Notes under the pieces: generated by a model
Told to the model about the DNA's origin: nothing
Database searches by the model: none
Seen by the model: the letters and a program-made list of their open reading frames with translations, nothing else
Source of the DNA: Inquilinus limosus
GTDB taxonomy: Bacteria; Pseudomonadota; Alphaproteobacteria; DSM-16000; Inquilinaceae
Direction: 5' to 3'
Assembly: GCF_002195995.1 (NCBI RefSeq)
Contig: NZ_NHON01000055.1
Coordinates: 2,981 to 41,087 of the forward strand
Length of the DNA: 38,107 bases
Program-made: the position numbers and the translations under genes
In this document: positions 8,628 through 15,877 of the stretch, in pieces
Layout of the letters: each line of letters begins with the position of its first letter
Numbering within the stretch: the stretch's first letter is position 1

Positions 8628-9572
8628 TCAGCTGCTCTTGAGCGCAGCCTTCACCGCCTCCAGCCCCGGCTTGCCGTCGATGGTGGTGACGCCGTCGAGC
8701 CACTTGGTCAGCAGGTCGGGGTTCTCGCTCAGCCACTTCCGGGCAGCGGCGTTCTGCTCCAGGCCGCCGTCCAGGATCATCGACATCATCTGGTTCTCGG
8801 TGTTCAGGTCGAACACCAGCTGGGTGGCGAACTTCTTCAGGTTCGGGCAGCCGTCCAGCCATTTCTGGTTGGCCAGGGTGCGCACCGTGGCGCCGCCGTA
8901 ATTCGGGCCGAAATAGGCGTCGCCGCCGCTGAGATAGTCGATCTTGTACTTGATGTTCATCGGGTGCGGCGCCCAGCCCAGGAACACCACCCATTCGCCG
9001 CGCCGCGTCGCCCGGTCGACCTGGGCCAGCATCGCCTGCTCGCTGGCCTCGACCAGCTTCCAGCCGCCGAGGCCGAACTCGTTCTTCTCGATGATGGTGG
9101 TCAGGTTCTTGTTGGCGGAGGAGCCGGGCTCGATCGAGTAGATCGACTTGCCGAACTTGTCAGCGAATTTCTGCAGGTCGGCGAAGTCCTTGACCCCGGC
9201 CTCGAAGGCCTCGCGGTTGACCGCCAGCGTCACCTTGGCGTCGGCCAGGTTGGTGCCGACCAGCTCGACCCCCTGCTTCAGATAGGGGTCGACCATCTCG
9301 GTCTGCGACGGCATCCAGTTGCCGAGGAACAGGTTCACCTGGTTGTTCTTGAGCGATTCGAAGGTGACCGCCACCGACAGCATGTCGATCTTCGGCTCAT
9401 AGCCCAGCCCGGTCAGCACCGTGTTGGCCAGGGCGGTGGTCGAGGTGATGTCGGTCCAGCCCACATCCGACATCTTCACGGCCTTGCAGGCCGCATCGTC
9501 GGCAAGGGCGGCACCGGCCGGGGCCAGGGTGGCGATCGCCGCCGCGGTGAAAAGGAATCGTCTCGCGTTCAT
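8628..9572 (-). CDS. choX: Choline/betaine-type ABC transporter periplasmic binding protein
   Basis: 314 residues with a Sec signal peptide (hydrophobic 6-20, cleavage likely after ALA at 24). The fold is OpuAC/ProX type. Aromatic cage residues match the choline-binding protein ChoX of rhizobia: Trp39 and Asp41 in VGWTDIT, Trp in LGNWMPSQ, Tyr in IYSIEPGS and Trp in FLGWAPHPMN. It should deliver choline, or the related carnitine or betaine, to an ABC permease. The permease and ATPase genes are not adjacent. The gene upstream in the same direction is a hotdog thioesterase, an arrangement that recalls the caiX/cdhB genes of carnitine catabolism, so carnitine is an alternative ligand. Confidence is high for the family and moderate for the ligand. 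Confidence 0.85.
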   Translation of the reverse strand: MNARRFLFTAAAIATLAPAGAALADDAACKAVKMSDVGWTDITSTTALANTVLTGLGYEPKIDMLSVAVTFESLKNNQVNLFLGNWMPSQTEMVDPYLKQGVELVGTNLADAKVTLAVNREAFEAGVKDFADLQKFADKFGKSIYSIEPGSSANKNLTTIIEKNEFGLGGWKLVEASEQAMLAQVDRATRRGEWVVFLGWAPHPMNIKYKIDYLSGGDAYFGPNYGGATVRTLANQKWLDGCPNLKKFATQLVFDLNTENQMMSMILDGGLEQNAAARKWLSENPDLLTKWLDGVTTIDGKPGLEAVKAALKSS

Positions 9573-9577
9573 CACTG

Positions 9578-9583
9578 CCTCCT
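9578..9583 (-). promoter_or_regulatory. Shine-Dalgarno site deciding the choX start
   Basis: A perfect AGGAGG stands five bases before the ATG at 9572. An in-frame GTG directly upstream of that ATG would leave only two bases of spacing, so the ATG is preferred. Confidence 0.75.
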
Positions 9584-9612
9584 GTCTGTCCGTATGGGAA
9601 CGGGGGGCGTTG

Positions 9613-10107
9613 TCAGCCCTTCTCGTCCTCCGCGGCGGCCTCGTGGGCGGCGCGGATCTCGCTCAAGCGGTCATGGATCTCGGCCTCGAACGGCGCGACC
9701 TTGGGGATCGTCGCGTCGATCGACAGGTTCAGCACCTCGCTCTCGGCCAGCACGGTGCCGGATGCGGCGTGGCGCATCACATGGCGCAGGGTGAAGCGCT
9801 TGGCGTCCATCGCGCCCAGCCGGGTCTCCACCGCCACCTCGTCGCCGGCATGGGCCTCGCGCCGGTAGCGGATCGTCATCTCGCCGGTGAAGACGGTACG
9901 CCTGCTGCGCGCCCGGTAGGCGGCGTCGATGCCGGCGAATTCCAGGAAGGCGTCGGTGGCGTGGCTGAAGATGACGGCGTAGTAGCCGTCGTTGAGATGG
10001 CCGTTGTAGTCGGTCCACTCCGCCCGCACCGCCTCGCGGTGCAGCCTGAGCGGCGCCGCAATCGTCCGGTCGGACGGGGGTGTCGGGTCGGCCGCGGTCG
10101 CTGGCAT
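9613..10107 (-). CDS. Hotdog-fold acyl-CoA thioesterase, possibly betainyl-CoA thioesterase
   Basis: 164 residues. The 4HBT-type hotdog domain spans roughly 20-140, with the active-site region VRAEWTDYNGHLNDGYYAVIF (acidic residue and His as in YbgC-type enzymes) and the FTGEMTIRYRREAHAGDEV strand. The pattern closely resembles the thioesterase of carnitine degradation (CdhB, also found fused to carnitine dehydrogenase in some bacteria), which hydrolyses betainyl-CoA to glycine betaine. The adjacent choline/betaine-type binding protein supports a quaternary-amine role. I chose an ATG; a GTG 18 bases upstream would add MRTNRR. The gap to the binding-protein start is 40 bp, so one operon is likely. 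The C-terminus is Ala/Glu-rich. General acyl-CoA thioesterase activity remains possible. Confidence 0.78.
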   Translation of the reverse strand: MPATAADPTPPSDRTIAAPLRLHREAVRAEWTDYNGHLNDGYYAVIFSHATDAFLEFAGIDAAYRARSRRTVFTGEMTIRYRREAHAGDEVAVETRLGAMDAKRFTLRHVMRHAASGTVLAESEVLNLSIDATIPKVAPFEAEIHDRLSEIRAAHEAAAEDEKG

Positions 10108-10222
10108 CCGCCGGTTGGTCCTCACCTGCGGCCCGTCTCTCGGCGGACGGGCTCGGATGCAGGGGATGCTACGCGGCGGCGGCGTGCCCCATTGACCGAA
10201 GGCGACGTCGACCTGATCGAAA

Positions 10223-10244
10223 GCGCCGCCCGTCGGGGCGGCGC
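10223..10244 (-). terminator. Probable terminator of the carboxypeptidase gene
   Basis: A 9 bp GC stem (GCGCCGCCC/GGGCGGCGC) with a four-base loop lies 14 bases beyond the carboxypeptidase stop. On the minus strand it is followed by TTTCGAT, a weak T-tract, so termination is plausible but perhaps partial. Confidence 0.5.
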
Positions 10245-10257
10245 GGATCGAAGCGGA

Positions 10258-11400
10258 TCAAAGACCCAGCAGCAGGCCCAGCTTCATGCCGAGGGCGCGG
10301 AAGATCGAGGCTTCGGCCATGTCCTGGGCGGCGACCAGCGGCACCTTGCGCACCGGCCCCTCCGGCGGGGCGATGTCGAGCTCGCCCAGCACCTGGCCCT
10401 TGGCGATCGGCGCCTCGATCGGCTGCTGGAACCGGGCGGTCACCGTCATCTTGTCGAAATCGGCCGGCTGCATGGTCATGGCCAGGTCCTGCGCCACCGT
10501 GACCGGCACCTTCTCCTCGGCGCCCAGCCAGACCGTCGCCTCGTCGACCGTGGCGCCGGCCTTGTACAGCGGGTACAGGCGGAACTGGTTCCAGCCCCAT
10601 TCCAGCAGGCGGGCGCCCTCATCGGCGCGGGACTGCATGCTGGGCAGCCCGTTGACCACCAGGATCAGCCGGCGGTTGTCGCGCACGCCCGAGGCGGTCA
10701 GGCCGTAGCCGCCGGAATCGGTGTGGCCGGTCTTGATGCCGTCCACGCCCATCTCCCGGTACAGCAGCGGGTTGCGGTTGCCCTGCTTGATCTTGTTCCA
10801 GGTGAACTCCCGCTCGCCGTCGTAGCGATAATATTGCGGGAAGTCCGAGATCATGCGCTCGGCCAGGATCGCCAAGTCGCGCGCGGTGGAATAATGCTCC
10901 GGGTCCGGCAGGCCGTTGGCGGTGACGAAATGGCTGGCATTCATGCCCAGCTTCTTCGCCATCGCGTTCATCTGGTCGGCGAAGGCGGTCTCCGACCCCG
11001 CCAGGCCCTCGGCCAGCACCACCGCGGCGTCGTTGCCGGACTGGATCAAGAGGCCGCGCAGCAGGTCCTCGACCCGGATGGTGTCGTTGATCTGGACGAA
11101 CATCTTCGACCCGCCGGTCTGCCAGGCCTTCTTGCTGACCGGAAACTTGGTGTCGAGCGTGATCCGGCCGTCCCGGAGCGCGTCATAGACCAGATAGGCC
11201 GTCATCATCTTGCTCATCGACGATGTCGGCATGCGTTCGTCGGCCGCCTTCTCCATCAGCACCGTATCGGTGGTGGTGTCGATCAGGATCGCCTGCTTGG
11301 CGATGGTGTCGACCGTGGCGGCGCCGGCGGGCAGCGCGGCCAGGCTGGCGAGGAGGAGGGTGACGCGGAAGAGGGGGGCCGGCATCGCGATCTTGATCAT
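10258..11400 (-). CDS. D-alanyl-D-alanine carboxypeptidase (PBP5/DacA-DacF family)
   Basis: 380 residues with a signal peptide (hydrophobic 10-25, cleavage near AGA/ATV at 27-28). Three penicillin-binding motifs are intact: SxxK with Ser61-Met-Ser-Lys64, SGN at 120-122 and KTG at 222-224. The C-terminal beta domain (about 275-365) precedes an amphipathic end (SIFRALGMKLGLLLGL) that fits the membrane anchor of this family. It should trim the terminal D-Ala of peptidoglycan pentapeptides in the periplasm. The ATG used gives MIKIAMP; an ATG four codons earlier (MLRP) is an alternative and neither has a strong ribosome site. It stands alone, with the thioesterase gene 150 bp downstream. Confidence 0.93.
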   Translation of the reverse strand: MIKIAMPAPLFRVTLLLASLAALPAGAATVDTIAKQAILIDTTTDTVLMEKAADERMPTSSMSKMMTAYLVYDALRDGRITLDTKFPVSKKAWQTGGSKMFVQINDTIRVEDLLRGLLIQSGNDAAVVLAEGLAGSETAFADQMNAMAKKLGMNASHFVTANGLPDPEHYSTARDLAILAERMISDFPQYYRYDGEREFTWNKIKQGNRNPLLYREMGVDGIKTGHTDSGGYGLTASGVRDNRRLILVVNGLPSMQSRADEGARLLEWGWNQFRLYPLYKAGATVDEATVWLGAEEKVPVTVAQDLAMTMQPADFDKMTVTARFQQPIEAPIAKGQVLGELDIAPPEGPVRKVPLVAAQDMAEASIFRALGMKLGLLLGL

Positions 11401-11813
11401 GGGGCGGAGCATGGACCGCAGGGATAGCGTCAACTGAGGCCGCTGCCAACCCGGGCCTGTCATCACCGTGCCGCGACGAAGCGCGCATGACGCGTCGCCG
11501 GCCCGCCGGACTTTCTGGTCCCATCGGCGGAAGTGCGGTGCTCCGATCCCCCATCTGGGGGTGATAGGAGGGCGGTCACCTCATCTAAGATGAGAACAAA
11601 TAACCTGTCGGCCTGTCCCTTTCGGGTCATAGCGCGAAGGTCGCGCGGCTTGTACAATGTGATCTGTGGTGGGGGCCACATCTGTCAAACAAGGCGAACG
11701 CGACATGGGGCGAGGCAACATTTTGGGAAGGCAATCATATTCATTTTTAGGTAAGTTTTATAAATGAAAATATTCCTGAAAACCCCGCGACGCCCCTGGG
11801 AGACATTGTTCCC
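11401..11813. promoter_or_regulatory. 413 bp gene-free divergent region with several small palindromes
   Basis: No credible gene. It must hold the promoters of the carboxypeptidase (minus) and the S24-fold regulator (plus). Small perfect palindromes are CCCCCATCTGGGGG (11548-11561) and CTCATCTAAGATGAG (11580-11594); TGTGG/CCACA arms lie at 11665-11680, and ATCTGT occurs twice (11662, 11680). CATCT-like cores therefore recur four times. The last ~70 bases are strikingly AT-rich, with TTCATTT/AAATGAA arms (11740-11768) and a TATAAA box (11759-11764), the likely promoter of the regulator. The SD is GGGAGA before the ATG at 11814. Confidence 0.5.
11580..11594. promoter_or_regulatory. 15 bp perfect palindrome, candidate operator
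   Basis: CTCATCT and AGATGAG arms around a single A. Short-spaced perfect symmetry of this kind fits a dimeric HTH protein; the S24-fold regulator encoded ~220 bp downstream is a candidate, but the distance is long and no binding data exist. Confidence 0.4.
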
Positions 11814-12443
11814 ATGCTGAAACACGCCGACATCTGGGCGGCGATCGACCGTCTTGCCCGGCTCAACGGTCTGTCCCCCTCCGGCCTTGCGCGTCGCGCA
11901 GGGCTCGACCCCACCACCTTCAACCCGAGCAAGCGGCAGTCGAGCGACGGCAAGCTGCGCTGGCCGTCCACCGAGAGCATCTCCAAGATCCTCGACGCGA
12001 CCAGCAGCTCGATGGCCGCCTTCGTCCGGCTGATCGACGACGGGTCGGGGCTTCCGGCCCGGCGCATCCCCGTCATCGGCCTCGGCCAGGCCGGCGGCGA
12101 CGGGCTGTTCGACGAAGCCGGGCACCCGACCGGCAAGGGCTGGGACGAGGTCGACTTCCCCAACCTGTCCGACCCGAGCGCCTACGCGCTGGAGATCTCG
12201 GGCGACGCCATGGCGCCGATCTACCGGGACGGCGACGTCGTCGTGGTCTCACCGGCGGCCGGGCTGCGGCGCGGCGACCGGGTGGTGGCGAAGACCGCCG
12301 GCGAGGGCCTGCTGATCGGCGAGCTGGTGCGGATCAGCGCCAACCGGATCGACCTGAAGCCGCTGGCCGGCGAGGAGGCGCCGCAGTCGCTGAAGCTGTC
12401 CGACGTGGTCTGGAAGGCCCGTATCGTCTGGTCCAGCCAGTAG
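11814..12443 (+). CDS. XRE-type HTH regulator with S24 (LexA-like) fold, autocleavage dyad missing
   Basis: 209 residues. The N-terminal HTH (about 5-70, IWAAIDRLARLNGLSPSGLA then LDPTTFNPSKR) belongs to a regulator family common in alphaproteobacteria. The C-terminal half (about 85-205) is the S24/LexA peptidase fold (YALEISGDAMAPIYRDGDVVVVSP). In the family the catalytic Ser sits in GDSM and the catalytic Lys 37 residues later; here these positions are Ala132 (GDAM) and Gly169 (LIGEL). Ser-Lys self-cleavage should therefore be impossible, so the protein is probably a stable repressor or responds to a ligand rather than to RecA. No phage genes are nearby, which argues against a prophage repressor. 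The AT-rich upstream region with palindromes may carry autoregulatory sites. Confidence 0.87.
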   Translation: MLKHADIWAAIDRLARLNGLSPSGLARRAGLDPTTFNPSKRQSSDGKLRWPSTESISKILDATSSSMAAFVRLIDDGSGLPARRIPVIGLGQAGGDGLFDEAGHPTGKGWDEVDFPNLSDPSAYALEISGDAMAPIYRDGDVVVVSPAAGLRRGDRVVAKTAGEGLLIGELVRISANRIDLKPLAGEEAPQSLKLSDVVWKARIVWSSQ

Positions 12444-12454
12444 CCCGCCCTTCC

Positions 12455-12508
12455 CCTGCGCCTGGCGCAGGCTGGGTCATCCGCCGGGCGGTGTTGGCGC
12501 CGCCCGGC
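12455..12508. terminator. Two GC-rich hairpins after the S24 regulator gene
   Basis: The first is a 17 bp palindrome (CCTGCGCC-T-GGCGCAGG, 12455-12471). The second has 9 bp arms (GCCGGGCGG/CCGCCCGGC) at 12483-12491 and 12500-12508 with an 8-base loop. Neither has a T-tract. They lie between the regulator stop and the aminotransferase start and may separate the two transcripts. Confidence 0.4.
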
Positions 12509-12557
12509 CGCTCGCCTATGCTCCGCCGGCAAGACGACGTGGGATCGGACGGACGAC

Positions 12558-13400
12558 ATGGCAAGACAAGCGTGGACCTTCCTCGACGGCTCCTGGCAGG
12601 AGGGCAATCCGCCGATCATGGGGCCGCTCAGCCATGCCGCCTGGATGTCCTCGATCATCTTCGACGGCGCCCGCGGCTTCGAGGGCGTCGCGCCCGATCT
12701 CGACCGGCACTGCGTCCGCGCCGTCGCCTCGGCCAAGGCGATGGGGCTGGAGGCGACCCTGCCGGCCGAGGAGATCGAGGCGCTGGCCCGCGAAGGCCTG
12801 CGCCGCTTCCCGGCCGACGCCGCGGTCTATATCCGCCCGATGTTCTGGGCCGAGGAGGGCTGGATCGAGCCCGACCCGGCGGCGACGCGGTTCTGCCTCT
12901 CGATCTATGACTCGCCGCTGCCGCAGCCGGGGGAGGACACCGCCTGCTTCGCCCAGGGGCTGCGCCGGCCGTCGCCGGAGATGGCGCCGACCCGGGCCAA
13001 GGCCGCCTGCCTCTACCCGCAATCCGGCATGGCGATGCGCCAGGCCAAGAGCCGCGGCTTCACCAATGCGGTGATGCTGGACCCGATCGGCAACGTCGCC
13101 GAATTCGCCACCGCCAACATCTTCATGGCCAAGGACGGCGCCGTGCACACCCCGGCGGCGAACGGCACCTTCCTGGCCGGCATCACCCGCCGCCGGGTGA
13201 TCGAGCTGCTGCGCCATGCCGGCGTCGAGGTGCTCGAGCGCGCGATCCGGCCGGATGAGCTGGCGGAGGCCGACGAGATCTTCCAGACCGGCAACTTCGC
13301 CAAGGTGCTGCCCTGCACCCGGCTGGAGGACCGCCACCTGCAGCCGGGGCCGTTCTACACCAAGGCCCGAAAGCTCTACTGGGACTGGGCGCATTCCTGA
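12558..13400 (+). CDS. ilvE: Branched-chain amino acid aminotransferase (fold type IV PLP enzyme)
   Basis: 280 residues, the usual length for the alphaproteobacterial form. Class IV aminotransferase signs: FDGARGFEG near the N-terminus (35-43), VYIRPMFW (90-97), the PLP-binding lysine Lys148 in PTRAKAACLYPQSG, and FLAGITRRRVIELL (about 195-209) that contacts the cofactor phosphate. It transfers the amino group between glutamate and branched-chain 2-oxo acids in the cytoplasm. The ATG follows a weak purine-rich stretch (CGGACGGACGAC). The stop codon touches the first base of a 146 bp palindromic repeat. D-amino-acid aminotransferase or aminodeoxychorismate lyase are less likely relatives. Confidence 0.85.
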   Translation: MARQAWTFLDGSWQEGNPPIMGPLSHAAWMSSIIFDGARGFEGVAPDLDRHCVRAVASAKAMGLEATLPAEEIEALAREGLRRFPADAAVYIRPMFWAEEGWIEPDPAATRFCLSIYDSPLPQPGEDTACFAQGLRRPSPEMAPTRAKAACLYPQSGMAMRQAKSRGFTNAVMLDPIGNVAEFATANIFMAKDGAVHTPAANGTFLAGITRRRVIELLRHAGVEVLERAIRPDELAEADEIFQTGNFAKVLPCTRLEDRHLQPGPFYTKARKLYWDWAHS

Positions 13401-13545
13401 GGATCCGTCCGATAATGCGGCCGGCGCGGCCGTCTGACGGCGGTTTCTCCGCTTCCGGTGCTCACGCACCCAAATGTGCGCTGCGCTCCGGTTCTCGAAA
13501 CCACCGCCAGCCGACTCGCGCCAACCGCATTCTCGAACGGACCCT
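13400..13545. repeat. ~146 bp palindromic intergenic repeat, copy A
   Basis: A nearly complete self-complementary element. The outer arms 13400-13420 and 13525-13545 pair at 18 of 21 positions, further pairing continues inward, and the centre is a CGCAC-CCAAAT-GTGCG hairpin flanked by CCGG boxes. The centre (CTTCCGGTGCTCACG and CTGCGCTCCGG) is shared with copy B at 30149-30290, while the arms differ in sequence. It starts on the last base of the aminotransferase stop and ends 12 bp before the methyltransferase ATG. It could act as a terminator, an mRNA-stabilising hairpin or a nonautonomous mobile repeat like RIME/BIME elements. Confidence 0.8.
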
Positions 13546-13557
13546 AGAGCGTATTCG

Positions 13558-14241
13558 ATGAGCGACACCGTTCCGCCCGAGCCGGTCTCCAAGGACACCC
13601 GCAACCTGATGCGGGTGCTCGAGCACCAGGGCATCACCCTGGTGCTCGACGTCGGCGCCAATATCGGCCAGTACGCGCAGCGGCTGCGGCGCGGCGGCTA
13701 TGCCGGGCGGATCGTCTCGATCGAGCCGCTGTCGGCCGCCCATGCCGCCCTGACCGCCGCGGCCGCGGGCGATCCGGACTGGTCGGTCGAGTCGCGGATG
13801 GCGCTGGGCGACGGCGACACGCCGGTGACGCTGCAGGTCTCGGGCGAGAGCGACATGAGCTCGGTGCTCGATTTCACCGCGGAGATGGCGGACCTGCTCG
13901 ACGGCTCGGCCTATGTCGGCACCGAGGTGGCGTCGCAGGCGCGGCTGGAGCGGATCTTCCCGCGCCATGCCCGGCCGGGCGACCGGGTGCTGCTGAAGAT
14001 CGACACCCAGGGCACCGAGCGCCGGGTGCTGGACGGGGCGCGCGGCGTGCTGCCGCGCATCGCTGTGGTGCAGATGGAGTTGTCGATCGTGCCGGTCTAT
14101 GACGGCGAGCTGTCCTACCGCGACATGATCCAGCACATGGCCGAGCTGGGCTTCGTGCCCGCGCTGTTCATCCCCGGCTACTTCAACCGTCGCACCGCCC
14201 GGCTGATCGGCATGGACGGCGTGTTCGTGCGGCGGGGCTGA
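13558..14241 (+). CDS. FkbM-family SAM-dependent methyltransferase
   Basis: 227 residues. SAM-binding motif I is TLVLDVGANIGQYAQRL (about 31-47), followed by the acidic motif IVSIEPL, and KIDTQGTERRVLDG (about 144-157) is the FkbM hallmark. These enzymes O-methylate sugars or other small hydroxyl groups; many act on surface polysaccharides or glycolipids, but the substrate here is unknown. The ATG chosen (MSDTVPPEP) lies just beyond the palindromic repeat, so earlier in-frame starts would read through the repeat and are rejected. It is followed after 9 bp by a DUF1624 acyltransferase-like membrane protein, which suggests joint modification of an envelope glycan. Confidence 0.88.
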   Translation: MSDTVPPEPVSKDTRNLMRVLEHQGITLVLDVGANIGQYAQRLRRGGYAGRIVSIEPLSAAHAALTAAAAGDPDWSVESRMALGDGDTPVTLQVSGESDMSSVLDFTAEMADLLDGSAYVGTEVASQARLERIFPRHARPGDRVLLKIDTQGTERRVLDGARGVLPRIAVVQMELSIVPVYDGELSYRDMIQHMAELGFVPALFIPGYFNRRTARLIGMDGVFVRRG

Positions 14242-14250
14242 CCCGAACCG

Positions 14251-15204
14251 ATGCCGGCCCCCCAGCGTCCCGGCCGCCTGCCGATCGTCGACCTGCTTCG
14301 CGGCCTGGCGCTGCTGGCGATGGCGCTCTACCACCTGTCCTGGGACCTGAAGTTCTTCCGCTTCGTCGACTGGGACCTGGCGGGCGGCACCGGTTGGATC
14401 GCGGCGCGCTATCTGATCGCCGGCAGCTTCCTGGCCCTGGTCGGCCTGGGGCTGGAGCTGTGGCACGTGCAGGGGCACGACCTGCGGCGCTGGGCGATCC
14501 GCCTCGGCAAGGTGATGGCCGGGGCGATCGTGGTGACCGTCGCGACCTGGTTCGTGATCCCGGACGAGTTCATCTTCTTCGGCATCCTGCACAGCATCGC
14601 TGCCGCGAGCATCCTGGGCCTCCTGGTCCTGCGGCTGCCGGCGGCCGCGAATGTCATTCTCGGCCTCGCCGTGATCGCGCTGCCGATTGTCTGGCGCTCG
14701 GGCCTGTTCGACCATGCCTGGCTGCTCTGGACCGGCCTCGGCACCGTGCCGCCGCGCAGCAACGACTACGAGCCGCTGTTCCCTTGGTTCGGGCCGGTGC
14801 TGCTGGGTCTTGCCATGGGCCGGTGGTGGCTGCGGGCCGGCGCCCCCGGCGGCAAGGCCGACGGTGGGCTCCCAGGCCGGCCGCTGCGCTGGATCGGGCG
14901 GCACAGCCTGGCCTTCTACCTGCTCCACCAGCCGGTGCTGATCGGCCTGCTGCTGCTGGTCGGCATGACCCTCGGCCGCGACCCGCAGGCGATGCTGTCT
15001 CCAGGGCCGGACCCGGCCGTGCAGCTGATCGAGTGCCAGGTGCAGTGCGAGCAGCGGGGCGGGGGCATGGAGCAGTGCCACGCCTATTGCGGCTGCATGG
15101 TCGACGGGGTCCAGGCCCAGAGCCTGTGGCCGGCGCTGCGGCCGGATGCGGCGCCCGAGCTCAAGGACCGCCTGCGCGAGTTGGCCGCCATCTGCAGCCG
15201 GTAG
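14251..15204 (+). CDS. DUF1624/heparan-alpha-glucosaminide N-acetyltransferase-like membrane protein with Cys-rich tail
   Basis: 317 residues. It opens with RLPIVDLLRGLALLAMALYHLSWD (9-32), the DUF1624 hallmark with an Asp and His thought to take part in transmembrane acetyl transfer, and has about seven to eight membrane helices; RPLRWIGRHSLAFYLLHQPVL (210-230) is the conserved last motif. The family is predicted to acetylate sugars across the membrane. After the last helix, residues 251-317 form a soluble tail with CX3C-X9-CX3C (Cys262, 266, 276, 280) plus Cys282 and Cys315, a twin-CX3C layout like disulfide-linked helical hairpins. It sits 9 bp after the FkbM gene. Confidence 0.82.
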   Translation: MPAPQRPGRLPIVDLLRGLALLAMALYHLSWDLKFFRFVDWDLAGGTGWIAARYLIAGSFLALVGLGLELWHVQGHDLRRWAIRLGKVMAGAIVVTVATWFVIPDEFIFFGILHSIAAASILGLLVLRLPAAANVILGLAVIALPIVWRSGLFDHAWLLWTGLGTVPPRSNDYEPLFPWFGPVLLGLAMGRWWLRAGAPGGKADGGLPGRPLRWIGRHSLAFYLLHQPVLIGLLLLVGMTLGRDPQAMLSPGPDPAVQLIECQVQCEQRGGGMEQCHAYCGCMVDGVQAQSLWPALRPDAAPELKDRLRELAAICSR

Positions 15205-15298
15205 CATGGGCGGAACATGACGGAAAATTCGCTCGCCTGCCGGTGGCCTCGGCCCTAGTCTCGGCGCCGATGTCCGGATTGCCCCGCCGCCCGCTGTC

Positions 15299-15877
15299 AT
15301 GAGCCCACCCGCCGAGGATCGTTCCGCCGGCGCGGGGCAGGATGTCGGCTGGTCGGCGCTGATGGTCGCGGCCCAGGCGGGCGACCGGGCCGCCTATCGC
15401 CGGCTGCTGACCGAGATCACCCCCTATCTGCGGGCGCTGGCCCGCCGGTCGCTGCGCCGCCCGGCCGATGCCGAGGACGCGGTGCAGGACGTGCTGCTGA
15501 CCCTGCACAGCATCCGCCAGACCTATGATCCGGGCCGGCCGTTCCAGCCCTGGCTGGTGGCGATCGCCCGGCGGCGGATCGTCGACCGAGTGCGCATCCA
15601 GATCCGCACCACCGGCCGCGAGACCGCGATCGACCCGTTCCAGGAAACCTTTGCTTCACCTGAAACGAATGAGTTGGGGATGGAGGCAGATGCGATCGCG
15701 CTGCGGCGCGCGATCGCGGAACTGCCGCCCGGCCAGCGCCAGGCGGTGGAGCTGCTGAAGCTGAAGGACATGTCGCTGAAGGAGGCATCGGCCGCCAGCG
15801 GCGCGTCGGTGCCGGCGCTGAAGGTCGCGATGCACCGCGCGCTGAAGGCGCTGAAGGGGGCGTTGGGACCGAAATGA
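15299..15877 (+). CDS. sigF: ECF-type RNA polymerase sigma factor of the NrsF-controlled kind
   Basis: 192 residues. Sigma region 2 covers about 25-95 (YRRLLTEITPYLRALARRSL, then DAEDAVQDVLLTLH for core binding and -10 recognition, PWLVAIARRRIVDRVR). Region 4 covers about 130-190 (LPPGQRQAVELLKLKDMSLKEA, helix-turn-helix ASGASVPALKVAMHRALK). There is no region 1 or 3. The stop overlaps the start of an NrsF-family membrane protein by 4 bp, the arrangement of SigF/NrsF in Caulobacter, where the pair responds to metals or oxidative stress. The symbol is transferred from that context. The 94 bp upstream show no clear autoregulated promoter motif. Confidence 0.9.
   Translation: MSPPAEDRSAGAGQDVGWSALMVAAQAGDRAAYRRLLTEITPYLRALARRSLRRPADAEDAVQDVLLTLHSIRQTYDPGRPFQPWLVAIARRRIVDRVRIQIRTTGRETAIDPFQETFASPETNELGMEADAIALRRAIAELPPGQRQAVELLKLKDMSLKEASAASGASVPALKVAMHRALKALKGALGPK

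Noticed and set aside
11814-12443. Prophage repressor
   Set aside because: The S24-fold regulator belongs to a chromosomal family, and no integrase, Cro-like or structural phage gene is nearby.
13462-15300. 612-codon minus-strand frame across the repeat, FkbM and DUF1624 genes
   Set aside because: It spans two clear plus-strand genes and an intergenic repeat; composition is typical of GC-driven antisense frames.
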